Source: Chrysomallon squamiferum
Taxonomy: Eukaryota > Mollusca > Gastropoda > Neomphalida > Peltospiridae
Direction of reading: 5' to 3'
DNA: 64,000 nt
Assembly (NCBI GenBank): GCA_012295275.1
Contig: CM022673.1
Coordinates: forward strand, 23,665,081 to 23,729,080
Made by a program: the position numbers and the translations under genes
Notes under the pieces: generated by a model
Seen by the model: only the letters and a program-made list of their open reading frames with translations
Databases searched by the model: none
What the model was told of the DNA's origin: nothing
Part shown: one piece after another, positions 36,901 to 47,000 of the stretch
How the letters are laid out: each line of letters opens with the position of its first letter
How positions within the stretch are numbered: position 1 is the stretch's first letter

Positions 36901-39900
36901 TTCTCTCACTACAGTTTTCTTTTGTTCTACAGTTTTCTCTTACTACAGAGTTTTCTCTCATTACAGAGCTTTCTTTTGCTCTACAGTTTTCTCTCACTAC
37001 ACCGTTTTCTCTCATTACAGAGCTTTCTCTTGTTATGTTTTCTCTCACTACACTGTTTTCTCTTATTACAGAGCTTTCTCTTGTTATGTTTTCTCTCACT
37101 ACACTGTTTTCTCTCATTACAGAGCTTTTTCTTGCTATAAAGTGTTCTCTCATTACAGAGCTTTCTCTTGCTATGACGTTTTCTCTCACTACACTGTTTT
37201 CTCTTGCTATAATGTTTTCTCTCATTACAGAGCTTTCTCTTGCTATAACGTTTTCTCTCCAACCCCGTTTCCTCTCATTACAGAGCTTTCTCTTGCTATA
37301 ATGTTTTCTTTCACTGCACTGTTTTCTCTCATTACAGAGCTTTCTCTTGCTATAAAGTTTTCTCTCATTACAGAGCTTTCTCTTGCTATAACGTTTTCTC
37401 TTGCTATAACGTTTTCTCTCACTACACTGTTTTCTCTTGCTATGTTTTCTCTCACTACACTGTTTTCTCTCATTACAGAGCTTTCTCTTGTTATGTTTTC
37501 TCTCACTATACTGTTTTCTCTCATTACAGAGCTTTCTCTTGTTTTCTCTCACTACAGAGCTTTCTCTTGCTATAATGTTTTCTCTCACTACACTGTCTTC
37601 TCTCATTACAGAGCTTTCTCTCATTACAGAGCTTTCTCTCATTACAGAGCTTCGTCTCATTGAACTATTTTCTCTCATTACAGAGCTCTCTCTTATTAAA
37701 CTGTTTTCTCTCATTACAGAGCTTTCTCTCATTACAGAGCTTTCTCTCATTAAACTGTTTTCTCTCATTACAAATCTTTCTCTCGCTATAGAGTTTTCTC
37801 TCACTTCATTGTTTTCTCTCACTACAGAGGTATGAACATTTTTATTTCTTACATTTTAATTGTTTTTAAATATTTTTATTGCTTTTATCCAAGGAGTGTA
37901 ACAGATTTTTCTGACAACACTTGTATTTGGCTATGTGGTCTGCAAGCTATTTAGTGAATCAAAAAATGGCAGTTACCACCATTTTATCTCTTTGTTATTA
38001 GATAAAAATGGCTAACAAAAACCAAGTGATATGTGCATGAACTGACTAAGGCATTGATCTGTGACACATCCTGTTGTTAAAATGACATTTATACTACACA
38101 CTATTATTCAGGTCATGAATATAAATAACATACAATTTACAACTTCTTATCTACAACTACTTGAAACAAATGTATCACAAAATAAAAAATTATTATTATT
38201 ATTGTTATCATTATTATGTTGTTGTTGTTGTTAGATTCTGTCATTACCACAATGATAAGCAATCTATCTTTGAAAAGAAATAATAATAAAATCCAAATAT
38301 TTTCCAATAGATAGCAAAAGCATAATCGCAGTCCTTGTTAACTACTTATAATGGTTGGCTAAAATACAAGCCAGTGGCTATATTAAGGATGGCTGCTCTC
38401 ACAACACATATACTACAAAAAAAGATAAATAGAGATAAAAATAAACTAAATAAATATATATAAATAAATATAAATGGTAACAAAGATGTGAGTTGTAAAT
38501 CAGTTACAAGCAGTTTGTCAAAACAATTAAAGTATTAAAGTGTACATGATATGATGATGATATTAAATAAATGAGGTTACTCTGTACATGTTAATAGACA
38601 TTCTCCAACCAAAGTAAACAGATGAAGCCAAATATTTAAAGTAATTTGGATGAATGCCTAAAATAACAATTTATATACAGATAATTTATATAAAACAGAA
38701 ATTTTCATTCGTTTACTGATAGGTATAAACAAAACTGTCAAAATGTGAATAAGCAGTAAAGAGGAAAAGTGAGGACAACAAGATGAAACACATTTGTTAT
38801 AATAATGGGTTGATTGTAATTACAATATAAGTACCAGTTTGATTTATTAGTTTTTGAATATGTAATTTCTTCAGCTATAAAAACAAATATTAACACTACA
38901 AATAAATGGACGTCTGAAAAAAGAAAATAATAAAAATAATAATGATGATGATGAAGATGATAATAACAACAAGAGGGTAGTAGTAACAGTAGTAGTATTA
39001 ATAGTATAAGTAGCAAAAAAAAAAAAAAAAAATTCTAGCATTACCATCTTATATAAACTTATTAACTTGTCTAAAGTTAATGTATCAAAATTCTGTGAAT
39101 AACTGTTAACCTGATTAAATTAAAAATGGCTACTGTGAATAACAGAAACTTCAATTGTCAGCTTTGAAATATCATACTAAATTAATAAACTTGATTTTAC
39201 CAAACAATTTGATAAGAAAGATGTTATAAATAAATTGATTAGTAGTACAAAAAAGAAGATACTTGTTACTTATAAATATGAATCACACTTTTTATCTCTT
39301 AATACTGTGAGTACACGAAAAAAAGATAAAACCTTCCATTTAACAACAGTACTTACTAGTTTGTTTTTCATATCCATTAGTTGACAGAGCTAAAATCTCA
39401 AAATGGGTGTGCAATATCTTTGTACCTTGACACATAACTAATATAAATAAAACAGTATCCTTAACAAACCCAAGTAAGCTGCAGTTCCGGGTGACTAAAA
39501 TGGTTTGATTTAATGTAGAAAAGTCACACTAAAAGGTCACGCAGTGAGTTCTGTGTGAGCAGAAAGGATGAGTCATCAGTTAAACAACAACAACATTGTC
39601 ATGAAGCAGCATTTATATTTTCTTTTAAGTTATTTATATCAGTGACAGTGTATATGTATCAATGAGCATAAATCTGAATAAATACACATCTAATGGTATA
39701 TGTGTGAGTGGGAGGGCATGTACTTGCATATATTTAGGGATGAGCATATGAGTAAATACATATCTATGTGTGTGTGTCTGTGTGTGTGTCAGTGTAGATG
39801 CAGGAATGAGCATAAATGTGTAAATACACATCTGTGTCTGTGTCTGTGTGTGTGTGTGTGTGTGTGTGCATGTGTGAGTGCATTTGTGTAAACAGTATCA

Positions 39901-39948
39901 GTGTTGTGTTTATGTATAATGAGCATAAATCTGTAAATGCACTTCTGT

Positions 39949-39980
<32 letters not shown>

Positions 39981-41370
39981 CTGTGTGTGTGTGTGTTTCC
40001 TGCCTGTAACTGTGAATATATTTGTAATGTTACACATACAAGATAATGGTGCTTATCTCTAAATGTTTTGTCAAGCTGTACAATCTGTGTGACAAAGGAG
40101 GAAGTGATTTTGATACTGAATATCATATATCAGAGTTTGATATAAAATAAACAATCATACAACAAAAGGTCAACAGGCTACTGTTGATGAAAGTTCAAAA
40201 TAATGAGTTTTCAGCTAAATCATCACATATTTGTGTTATAGACACTAAATGCCCAAATAAAAATTAGGAAATTATATACAAACTTCTTATTCAATAGTTT
40301 ATATTTTCCATAGTGACAGCACACCACATTTCAGTAGTAACTGCTATTTCCATCACAATTTTTATTCAGAACAATATTACTAACATTTATGTAAATTATT
40401 TAATTATTATTTATTATTACATTTTTTATTTATCTATTTTTTTTTTTTTTATTATAATTATTTTTTATTTATTATTGCTGTTGTTTTTATTTTCGGTTAT
40501 CATTTTAATGAATATTTTAAGAAAAAATAAATATAAAATAAACAAACCCACCATATTAATATCATGAAGTTCCTGAAGGACAATGTTTCTTATTATATCA
40601 TCGTTTTAAATATCTTTTTAAAAGTATTATCCAAAATAAACAGATGATCATTATTCAATAGAAACATTTTCATTCACAAAACTCTCTCAGATGTAATTTT
40701 AATGTCAATAAATGAATCATCAAACTACAATTGGATTTAATAATTGCCATTTCCTGTAGCTTTTGGCTTCTGTGCGTTCAAATAAGTACAACTAATACAA
40801 ATCTATACAAGTGCACGTTATCGTTTTTCAAATTATTTTATGGTTTTTGTCGAGTAAGATATGTATATGAAGAAACATTACCCAGTTCAAATCATTATGT
40901 AACGTTTTCAATGTAATTAATGTTGCCGAGTGACCCGAAAAATAAAAAAAAATTATAAAAAAAAATAATAATAAAAAAAAGATATAAAAGTATAATCATA
41001 ATAATAAATAAAATAACTAAATTTATACCTTTCACGAGAAAAACTCATATAATTTGCATCAGAAATACTCAGTAATAAAAATGAAAGTATTCTAAAAGTT
41101 AAATGCAAACTGTATAATGTTCAGTTATTTTGCGTAACATAAACAAACTTTCAAAAAGTGGGTGGAGAACTGACACTTACAATGTGGTGCTTATCAACAA
41201 TGCAAACAAACAATTCCAATCAAAATCCTGAGTAAGTATTTATTAGAGAGTCAGATGATTTTTTGATATTCTGTTCAAAACGTAATATGTATTAATTATT
41301 AAAACCTCTTTAAAATATATTTTAGAAGATAATACACAAACAAAATAAAACTCACCTGTATTTCAGCCAT
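19513..41370 (-). CDS. SNX9: SNX9/18/33-type sorting nexin (SH3-PX-BAR), complete
   Basis: Fifteen exons join in phase into 563 codons: 41370-41356, 32686-32600, 31886-31812, 28668-28441, 28055-27943, 27455-27365, 26956-26828, 26362-26248, 25135-25005, 24362-24259, 24084-23981, 23186-23109, 21581-21415, 20846-20640, 19560-19513 (TAA). All introns are GT-AG. The order is SH3 (residues 6-59), proline-rich and acidic linker, PX (about 176-325) and BAR (about 330-563). The last exon reads [15 protein letters not shown], close to the conserved SNX9 C-terminus. The family binds phosphoinositides and bends membrane during endocytosis, working with dynamin, WASP and clathrin/AP-2. Invertebrates usually have one gene co-orthologous to vertebrate SNX9, SNX18 and SNX33, so the symbol marks the family rather than a one-to-one orthologue. 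Vertebrate members are about 575-630 residues. The start was chosen because MAEIQ splices in phase into the SH3 domain and has an A at -3. Confidence 0.93.
19625..20639 (-). repeat. Splice-junction minisatellite in the last sorting-nexin intron
   Basis: Positions 20100-20639 hold about 14 units of 37 bp. On the gene's strand each unit reads tatatactcag, then ATACAGTTTTATAGAGAG, then gtatttgt. The middle 18 nt equal the true end of exon 14 and the following bases equal its donor. Positions 19630-20100 hold about nine longer units (about 54 bp) that share the same core but carry TCTTATTGAGAG and an extra ctaaaaactacctt-type segment. The real junction is the first unit of the array. Confidence 0.95.
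21582..22485 (-). repeat. 56-57-bp minisatellite carrying the exon 13 acceptor
   Basis: About 15 units abut exon 13. On the gene's strand each ends in gttgttatgacag|AT, the same as the functional acceptor of exon 13, preceded by aatactgagtatataaagag. Copies vary by small deletions and point changes. Open plus-strand frames through the array (Leu/Ile/Tyr/Ser-rich) are by-products. Confidence 0.95.
24400..25004 (-). repeat. 49-50-bp minisatellite carrying the exon 9 end and donor
   Basis: About 12 units occur. On the gene's strand a unit reads CTGTACAGACGAAAAG, then gtaatctttagtttttaact, then gttcacttt. The first part equals the last 16 nt of exon 9 and the second its donor and intron start. 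Units nearest the exon are the most similar; those near 24420-24560 lack the exact CGAAAAG end. Confidence 0.93.
25136..25410 (-). repeat. Degenerate 29-bp repeat next to the exon 9 acceptor
   Basis: About nine units of the type ttatataacaactacactga, followed by acataa, start directly at the acceptor side of exon 9. Only the upstream part of the acceptor region (caattatt) is shared, not the AG itself. The remaining intron up to 26247 is AT-rich with no other feature. Confidence 0.8.
26470..26827 (-). repeat. 35-bp minisatellite carrying the exon 7 end and donor
   Basis: About ten units lie next to exon 7. On the gene's strand a unit contains CTCACCTCATCT|gtgagt, then actcatttatatatcaa. It closely matches the exon 7 end CTCACCCCATCT|gtgagtac. 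Most copies keep the GT of the donor. Confidence 0.95.
26990..27175 (-). repeat. Degenerate 'ttatatcagattatatcaca' repeat in intron 6
   Basis: Short imperfect units of ttatatcagattatatcaca and attccagattacattataa. They do not include exon sequence. Confidence 0.75.
27774..27942 (-). repeat. 41-bp minisatellite carrying the exon 5 end and donor
   Basis: Four units lie next to exon 5. On the gene's strand each has CAGTGAAAAGTAGTTTTAAC followed by AG|gtaaatt, the same as the exon 5 end and donor. In the two middle copies the donor GT is changed to CT; the two outer copies keep it. Confidence 0.95.
28897..31752. mobile_element. DNA transposon with about 0.6-kb terminal inverted repeats
   Basis: The ends are exact inverted copies starting TAGGGTCATTCCGTGTCAAA. 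The inverted repeats run roughly 28897-29532 and 31130-31752 with high identity. TA (or TATA, if the outer bases are counted as duplicated) flanks both ends. The interior holds minus-strand coding relics: 30145-29921 has several paired Cys/His ([14 protein letters not shown]), and 29700-29600 reads [14 protein letters not shown] before a stop. These resemble proteins of dispersed animal transposons that I recall only as an uncharacterised family. The copy is broken by stops and cannot encode a full protein. It lies in intron 3 of the sorting-nexin gene. Confidence 0.85.
29600..30297 (-). pseudogene. Decayed transposon-encoded protein
   Basis: Overlapping short frames on the minus strand (30297-30082, 30145-29921 and about 29700-29600) carry zinc-ligand-like pairs and [18 protein letters not shown], but in different frames with stops between. 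It lies between the long inverted repeats, so it belongs to that element. No catalytic motif can be located. Confidence 0.55.
33914..33942. repeat. Poly(A) tract in sorting-nexin intron 1
   Basis: A run of about 27 A. The surrounding intron 32687-34730 is AT-rich with no other gene; poly(T) lies at 34493-34514. Confidence 0.9.
34897..36890 (+). mobile_element. hAT DNA transposon (non-functional copy)
   Basis: The left end is CAGGGGTGGGCAAACT. The right end, reverse-complemented, is CAGAGGCGGGCAAATG, giving imperfect inverted repeats of the hAT type. Perfect 8-bp target duplications CTCTAGAG flank it (34889-34896 and 36891-36898), the hAT hallmark. Inside are frames of a GTF2IRD2/ZBED-like hAT transposase. 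The element interrupts a minisatellite and lies antisense to the sorting-nexin gene. Confidence 0.92.
35090..36480 (+). pseudogene. hAT transposase pseudogene (GTF2IRD2/ZBED-like)
   Basis: Recognisable blocks in changing frames are [20 protein letters not shown] and [15 protein letters not shown] (to about 35500), [19 protein letters not shown] (35663), [20 protein letters not shown] (35870), [20 protein letters not shown] (36150) and AFEVKLCLW (36250). Frameshifts and stops separate them. The usual catalytic TTDGAP motif reads TTVRAP, so the acidic residue is lost. The zinc-finger N-terminus is not clearly present. This is a dead copy. Confidence 0.85.
38180..39030. other. AT-rich intron sequence with simple repeats
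   Basis: Triplet tracts (tta/ttg at 38190-38235; aat/gat/tag at 38930-39010) and poly(A) at 39016-39031, in sorting-nexin intron 1. No exon is visible here. Confidence 0.7.
39640..40000. repeat. (TG)n-rich minisatellite, about 110-120-bp units
   Basis: Three to four units each contain gagcataaatctg(a/t)aaatacacat followed by a tgtgtg run, so a longer unit carries a microsatellite within it. In sorting-nexin intron 1. Confidence 0.85.
40380..40520. repeat. T-rich (TTA)n tract
   Basis: tta and poly(T) runs with no coding signal; sorting-nexin intron 1. Confidence 0.7.
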
Positions 41371-41408
41371 GTTTTTGGCAGGTCAGATGACGTTTGGTAT
41401 ATAACCAT
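41356..41408 (-). promoter_or_regulatory. First coding exon and 5' leader of the sorting-nexin gene
   Basis: The first coding exon is only 15 nt (ATG GCT GAA ATA CAG, then gtgagt) and is followed by an intron of about 8.7 kb. An ATG at 41408, with weak context (C at -3), lies upstream in another frame. Across the same splices it stays open for about 64 codons, overlapping the SH3-coding exons. It matters only if transcription starts upstream of it. Confidence 0.5.
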
Positions 41409-41454
41409 GAGCAGACAACTCTAAAAGATAAAGAAAAAACAGGAACAAACGCCA

Positions 41455-41456
41455 GT

Positions 41457-41498
<42 letters not shown>

Positions 41499-41674
41499 TG
41501 TTTTAAAAACACACAAACAAAGGAGGGTGACTTTATACACAGACAGATATGTGAAATACGGCCCAAGCAGATGGGGATTTTTATAACGAAGAAACAATGT
41601 TTATGTCGTTTCTTTCCTTTTGTAAAATAATAATAATAATAATAGTAACAACAACAACAACAACAACAACAATA

Positions 41675-41723
<49 letters not shown>

Positions 41724-41725
41724 AA
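41455..41725. repeat. (TAA)n/(CAA)n microsatellites
   Basis: A taa run at 41459-41498, then taa/caa at 41623-41673 and taa at 41674-41720, just upstream of the sorting-nexin start. Confidence 0.95.
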
Positions 41726-42499
41726 GTTTTATTGTTGAAGATGATGATCGAAATGTTATTAGCACCAAAATTTGAACAACAACAATAGTTAATAATAATA
41801 ACTGTTGTCGTAGTAGCAGCAGCAGAAACGACAACACAATTAAAACTAAAACACCTTTAGTAAAAAGTAATGAATTTACACTGTTCGTTTTAGATCTATA
41901 ATTTAGTTGTTTTTCAGCATTTATATCTATCAAAATTGGCATTACCGGAAATAACCCAATAAGTATGGCAAGATGTATCTGTGCATTAAAGGAATACTTT
42001 AGCTCTGAATTATATGAAATATCGGCATCCAAACAATTTTTTTTTTTTTTTAAATATAAAACGATAATGATAATTAACTGAATATTTCAATCTAATTTTA
42101 AAATATAGCTTTTCAATATTAGAAGACAGGAATTAAACAATTTCATCCTCATTCAAATACTGACAAAATAAAATGTTATGAATGAAGCATAAAATAAATA
42201 ATGCATGTGAAATTGTTATGTAATGGTCAAACTGAAATTAAATGGTTAATGTTTGTTATTATTTTTCTTAATGCTGTCGCATATGGAGAAGAAGGTAAGG
42301 ATAAATAAATGATTAAAATGGAATGATGGACAATTTGGACGCGGTATGTCCAGTTTAACAAAGGAAACATTATTACACATTTATTATTTTAAAACACTGA
42401 TAATTAATTTAGAGAAATATAACACAATAAAATCAGTTTTATGGACGATACATTTATTTATTTGTTTGTTTACTTATTTTATGTGTGATACTATGCAAA

Positions 42500-42745
42500 C
42501 AGAATGATAATTATAAGCTACGCATGTTTCGGTAAGTAGTTACAGAGTTGTGCATGGTATGTGGACACTCTATGGTTAATGTGACAGAGGTGCTTATCTG
42601 CAATTGGCGGATTATGCTTTAGGTGTGGCAGCGTCCGAAACAACATGTAAATGTTTATAATTGTCTGTTCATATCTCTTGGCAGTTTCTTTGACAATGCG
42701 TGCCACCTTCTCCAGTGCGTAGCAAACCAAGCATGAGATGGTTCA
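42500..42745 (-). other. GC-balanced island with an unassigned open frame
   Basis: A minus-strand frame from 42730 to 42518 (70 codons, MVCYALEKVARIVKETAKRY...) has ordinary composition with Cys/His near the end. I do not recognise it and found no joining exons. It may be a transposon fragment in the space between the divergent sorting-nexin and innexin genes. Confidence 0.25.
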
Positions 42746-42757
42746 CACATCTGGATA

Positions 42758-42763
42758 GCGATT

Positions 42764-42803
<40 letters not shown>
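42758..42803. repeat. (TTTA)n microsatellite
   Basis: About 10 ttta repeats. Confidence 0.95.
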
Positions 42804-42804
<1 letters not shown>

Positions 42805-43089
42805 ACCGGGTAGGAGAGTTTTTGTGCAACTATATATTTTATATATTTTATATTATTACGTGATATCTGTAAATTCAGCAGTAAATCCTATCTTTGTTTT
42901 GTGTGCTTATTACTACAGAGCGTTTATAAAACTGAATGTATGGTTAAAGTTCAGAAAAGTGTATAGGCCGTTTTCTCATATTATCATTACACGAAATGTA
43001 GTCATCTAATAAGAGACTGTTTTTTTCTTCTCTACATCACTCGGAAAACTCACGAACACGTGCGAGCTAACCCGAACATTGCATGACCT

Positions 43090-43155
43090 CGCTGATTGTA
43101 AACAAAGTTTTCTGGCAGTCCGTCATTCTCGCCAGGTCACTGACAGTGAAATAAT
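43090..43155 (+). other. Possible non-coding first exon of the innexin gene
   Basis: The innexin ATG lies three bases after a good acceptor (ttctgttttag|AGG), which implies an upstream 5' UTR exon. The donor aataat|gtaagt at 43155/43156 is the best nearby candidate, and another is caatg|gtaagt at 43222/43223. The exon start is not visible. Confidence 0.3.
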
Positions 43156-43399
43156 GTAAGTAACATGTAAACCTTAGTTAGTACTTGATCGAGTACAACG
43201 CATAACCGTTGCTTTCCCAATGGTAAGTGTGAGAGATTATGTACTAAGCAGTATCTTTAACATCAAAACTATTTTATAACCAGCATGTACCAAGACATTT
43301 GAACTTCATAATGAAATCACATAATGATTATTTCCTCTTGTAGCAAATGTTAAAAGGTCGAAACAAATTGGAAATACCATTATAAAACAATAAAACTAA

Positions 43400-43443
<44 letters not shown>

Positions 43444-43490
43444 TAACAACAACAACAACAACAATAATAATGATGATGATGGTAAATGTG
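43400..43490. repeat. (TAA)n/(CAA)n/(GAT)n microsatellite
   Basis: taa triplets to 43440, caa to 43462, then taatgatgatgatgg. Confidence 0.95.
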
Positions 43491-44392
43491 GTGATGATAA
43501 AGCAGTAAATATAGTTCTGCTTGTGTCCATCTCTATCTCGCTCTCTCGTCTTTCACACACATACACGCACGAACGCACACACATAGACACTCACACAGAT
43601 GCATTTAATTTTTCCATGGCTAATTTTCAGATATTTTAATTATCAGGTAATTATTAATAAATCTATATTAAAATACATTATCAAATTTCTTATTATATTC
43701 TTCTGTTTGATCGTAATTGAAGAAGGAATATTTCTCAACCTGGATATATAATATTATAAAATGTTTTTTGTTTGTTTATTTGTTTATGCTCAGTTAAAGA
43801 AACGGCAAACAGCGGCTGAATTTGGTTTTAATTTGCATTTTTTTAAATCTTTTTTTCTGATTTTAAATACACATTATTATTATTATTATTATTTTTTTTT
43901 TTTTACTAATATTTACATTTAGACTGGCATCACTGGACCTGTGGGTGCAAAAAAATGTTTATTCTGTCAAGTCTTTCGTCGTCCTTCAGGCGGAACGAGT
44001 GAAATACAACAGCGTTGTTTCGACCTCACACGTGTATCTTACATAATGTTATATTTGACATGTTGTTACAGTTGACCGTTGTTAAGGTGTTGACAGTACG
44101 TCATGTTTTGGTGAAATAAAGTCTGCGAGGTCAACTATTTTGTTAGTAATTTTTCAATATATTAACAGTGATACATCATTTTATTGCTACGTTACGCACG
44201 GTATTAGTTTATTATTGTTGTTATTATTATTATTAGTAGTAGTAGTAGTAGTATTGTTGTTGTGGTTGTTGTTATTATCACTGTCGCTGTCCGTGCTGTC
44301 TCCAAATTTTGAAATAAGTTCTAATTACATTAATTTTTGTGCGGTATTGTACGACTTCATTAATAATGTTTGTTTGTTTTCTGTTTTAGAGG

Positions 44393-45604
44393 ATGTCACT
44401 GTTCAGTGGAAGCCATATTGACCAGGACTGGGTGGATAGATTAAATGGACACTGGACAGTAATACTTATCTCACTGATGTCTGTTTGCTCTTTCATTGCA
44501 AGATTTACAGGCGATGCCATAACGTGTACTGCACTACGTGACCCCAAAGTCCAGTGTCCTAATGTTCGTGCTATTTGCCTCCAGAAAGAGGTGTTCAACG
44601 TATATTCAGAAACTGAACCTGGATCATCAGGCCAAACTGAGTCGTGGCATTTATGGTTTCCAATCATACTGTTTCTTCAAGCACTGGCTTTCAGGGTTCC
44701 AGCCTTCGTCTGGCAGCTTTTCAAACAAGCGCTCATGATCAACTTAAGTGACACGGTTAATTCCTTAGCAACCTGCCAGGTGATGAAGCCACACAAAAAA
44801 GAATTCATGTTTAGAGATGCAGCTCTCGTCATCAGTCACACTATAACTGGCAAATGCATTATGGGATTTCTGTATCTTCTCGTGAAGTTTCTGTTCTGCA
44901 TTAATGTACTGGCCCAGTTCATTTTTCTCACAATAGTTGTCAAAGATAGGATTGGCATTGAAATCGGATCAGTGGAAACATTATTTGCCAATAAATCAAT
45001 GATTCCAGTTTTTCCTAAAAAGGTTATATGTGATTTTGAAATAAGGAGCGTTCAGTCAAGGTACAAGTACAGTCTTGAGTGTTACCTGGTTATCAATGAA
45101 CAGCTGGAGAAGTGTTACGTGTTTCTCTGGTACTGGACAATGGTACTTCTTCTTATTTCGTGTTTTAATCTTCTGACGTGGTTTGTGGTTTTGTTTTTCC
45201 CATGTGTTAATGAATCACGTGTAATCGCGTATGTTAAATCATTTCGTACAGATTTCGGTGCCGCCCTCTCTAAAACGTTCGTTTCACGATTTCTTGCTAC
45301 TGACGGTTTGTTGTTAATTTTAATGATATCCACAAACTCGAGCGAACTGGTTGCGGCTGATCTGACTAAGCATCTGTTTCAGATCTTCTACGAGACATCG
45401 ACACGCAGGCACCAACCCTTGTGTTCTCAGTACCCAGCAGGCCGATCCGCACAAACCATGCCCCTGTATGTTTCTCGTCCACCGTTCACTTACATACAGC
45501 CGTCGGCACCTCCGGACGAATCTGATCCTGCTCCGCAAAACATAGCGCTTGAATCACTGAGAGAAGCTCAGTCATTAATTAGATCTAAAGAAACGATGAA
45601 TTAA
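44393..45604 (+). CDS. Innexin (gap-junction/hemichannel subunit), divergent
   Basis: A single open frame of 403 residues preceded by an acceptor-like ttttag|AGG, so the 5' UTR is probably spliced. Innexins are four-pass plasma-membrane proteins forming invertebrate gap junctions and hemichannels. Seen here: TM1 about 22-38, an extracellular loop with C45, C55 and C62, TM2 about 88-108 (LWFPIILFLQALAFRVPAFV), a cytoplasmic loop, TM3, and a second loop starting CDFEIR and ending LECYLVINEQLEKCYVFLWY before TM4. CDFE(I/V)R and the FLWYW region are family signatures. The YYQWV motif that usually starts TM2 reads WHLWF, so the copy is divergent. The C-terminal tail (about 345-403) is Pro/Ser-rich. 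An AATAAA lies at 46042-46047. It sits between the divergent sorting-nexin gene and the co-oriented ABCB8. Confidence 0.9.
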   Translation: MSLFSGSHIDQDWVDRLNGHWTVILISLMSVCSFIARFTGDAITCTALRDPKVQCPNVRAICLQKEVFNVYSETEPGSSGQTESWHLWFPIILFLQALAFRVPAFVWQLFKQALMINLSDTVNSLATCQVMKPHKKEFMFRDAALVISHTITGKCIMGFLYLLVKFLFCINVLAQFIFLTIVVKDRIGIEIGSVETLFANKSMIPVFPKKVICDFEIRSVQSRYKYSLECYLVINEQLEKCYVFLWYWTMVLLLISCFNLLTWFVVLFFPCVNESRVIAYVKSFRTDFGAALSKTFVSRFLATDGLLLILMISTNSSELVAADLTKHLFQIFYETSTRRHQPLCSQYPAGRSAQTMPLYVSRPPFTYIQPSAPPDESDPAPQNIALESLREAQSLIRSKETMN

Positions 45605-45651
45605 TTTGCATCTAACTTAGGACTTTTCACCTACCTTGAAACTGTAATGAG

Positions 45652-45654
45652 TAA

Positions 45655-45724
<70 letters not shown>
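45652..45724. repeat. (TTA)n microsatellite after the innexin stop
   Basis: About 23 uninterrupted tta triplets, within the likely 3' UTR. Confidence 0.97.
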
Positions 45725-45726
<2 letters not shown>

Positions 45727-46041
45727 TTTTTTAAAAGCCTAGGTGATTTAAAATTGAAATCGTTTCGATGAACAACTTGTTCATAACATACCCCCAAAAA
45801 AGTCGAAAGCATACATGCACGGATGCCAGCCTACACACATAATCATACACTTTTTAAAAATTGTTTTCTTTTCTTGAACGAGTTGCATCAGATTATAACA
45901 TATAACTGCTCATTGTATGTGTTTATATATTTTTATACGTTGTACTAAACAGTATTATATATTTTTACATACATTAAACATGGTTTGGCGTAACTTGTGT
46001 GTTTTGTCTTTAATGTAGCTGACTGCACTGCAAAGTGAATG

Positions 46042-46047
46042 AATAAA
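46042..46047 (+). terminator. Candidate polyadenylation signal of the innexin gene
   Basis: AATAAA about 440 bp past the stop. Another lies near 46303. Which is used cannot be decided. Confidence 0.35.
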
Positions 46048-46883
46048 TTAACTCAGTTTTATTGCAAGGGTCCATAAACAGTGGCCATTTTCATATTCCA
46101 AGAAGAAGGATTTCTATTTAAAATTTTGTAAATTATTTTGAACCTAAATTAAACATGTTTAACGATGGATTGAAACATGAAAAGTTCTATAAAATGTACG
46201 AAAATGGTAAAGTATCAGTAATGGACTATTTTATGATTTTTCTCAAATTTCAGTTCTAGAATATGTTACAATATATATCGTACAGTATACTGGTACAGTA
46301 TAAATAAAGAACTGAAAGAAATTAATATTCAAGTTTTACTTCTGCTGAAACAAGATCTGTATGCCAACCAGATTAAATCACTTCACAAATTGAAGTAAGT
46401 AACAGGGAAAATGAAATTTTGTCACATATCTATGTAAAGTGATTTATGTAATTCATTTTAGAATTCCTCCAAAAAGAAGGTCTATCCATAAAACTGAACA
46501 TATATAAATTACATTTTCAAAACATTTATCGAGGGGCTCAGACAACACTGGGAAATAGTCGACTGAAATTTAACATCACTCTTTTATTATCTTGATGAAA
46601 ATTATGTACCGCTGATAAAGGGTTTAACAACACACAGTTTTGTTAACTAAAGGAAATATTTAAAACATGAGTAATCTTGCAGTTTATGTCTACCCCGTGC
46701 TAGCAGTAGTTTTACTCAGTATTAGTTCGATATTTGGTTTTAATGTTAATGAAGATTTAAAAAGTAAAATAAATAAATAAATAAAAAAGGTTATATAAAT
46801 TTAAATGAATCCACCTTCGCGTGTTAAACGTACGAAATTAACCATTTTTTCAAACACTGGTGCAAAGACGTTCATTGTAACTA

Positions 46884-47000
46884 CGCCGATCTATTTTTGG
46901 AATTGTACATGGATTTAAATTATATTATATTAATATTTATTATTATTTTTTTTATTTTATTTTATAAACAAAACTAATCCGAAACAAAAATAGATCGGCG
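46884..47000. repeat. 15-bp perfect inverted repeat around an AT-rich spacer
   Basis: cgccgatctattttt (46884-46898) is the exact reverse complement of 46986-47000, with 87 bp of AT-rich spacer. It could fold as a hairpin or be a small foldback element. It lies between innexin and ABCB8. Confidence 0.7.

Larger units (their letters stand above)
34735..37835. repeat. 'ttctctcattacagagct' minisatellite, split by a hAT element
   Basis: Units of about 18-22 bp alternate between ttctctcattacagagct and ttctctcactacactgtt, with ttgctataatgt variants. One block lies at 34735-34896 and a larger one at 36891-37835, separated by the hAT insertion. It totals about 50 units. On the gene's strand it gives a 309-codon open frame (37822-36893) rich in Arg/Glu/Ser/Asn, and the plus strand is open too. 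The array is intronic (sorting-nexin intron 1), so I treat the frames as by-products. Confidence 0.92.

Noticed and set aside
36809-37663. 284-codon plus-strand frame
   Set aside because: It translates the ttctctc minisatellite and starts inside the hAT right end.
44386-44667. 93-codon minus-strand frame
   Set aside because: Antisense shadow of the innexin coding exon.
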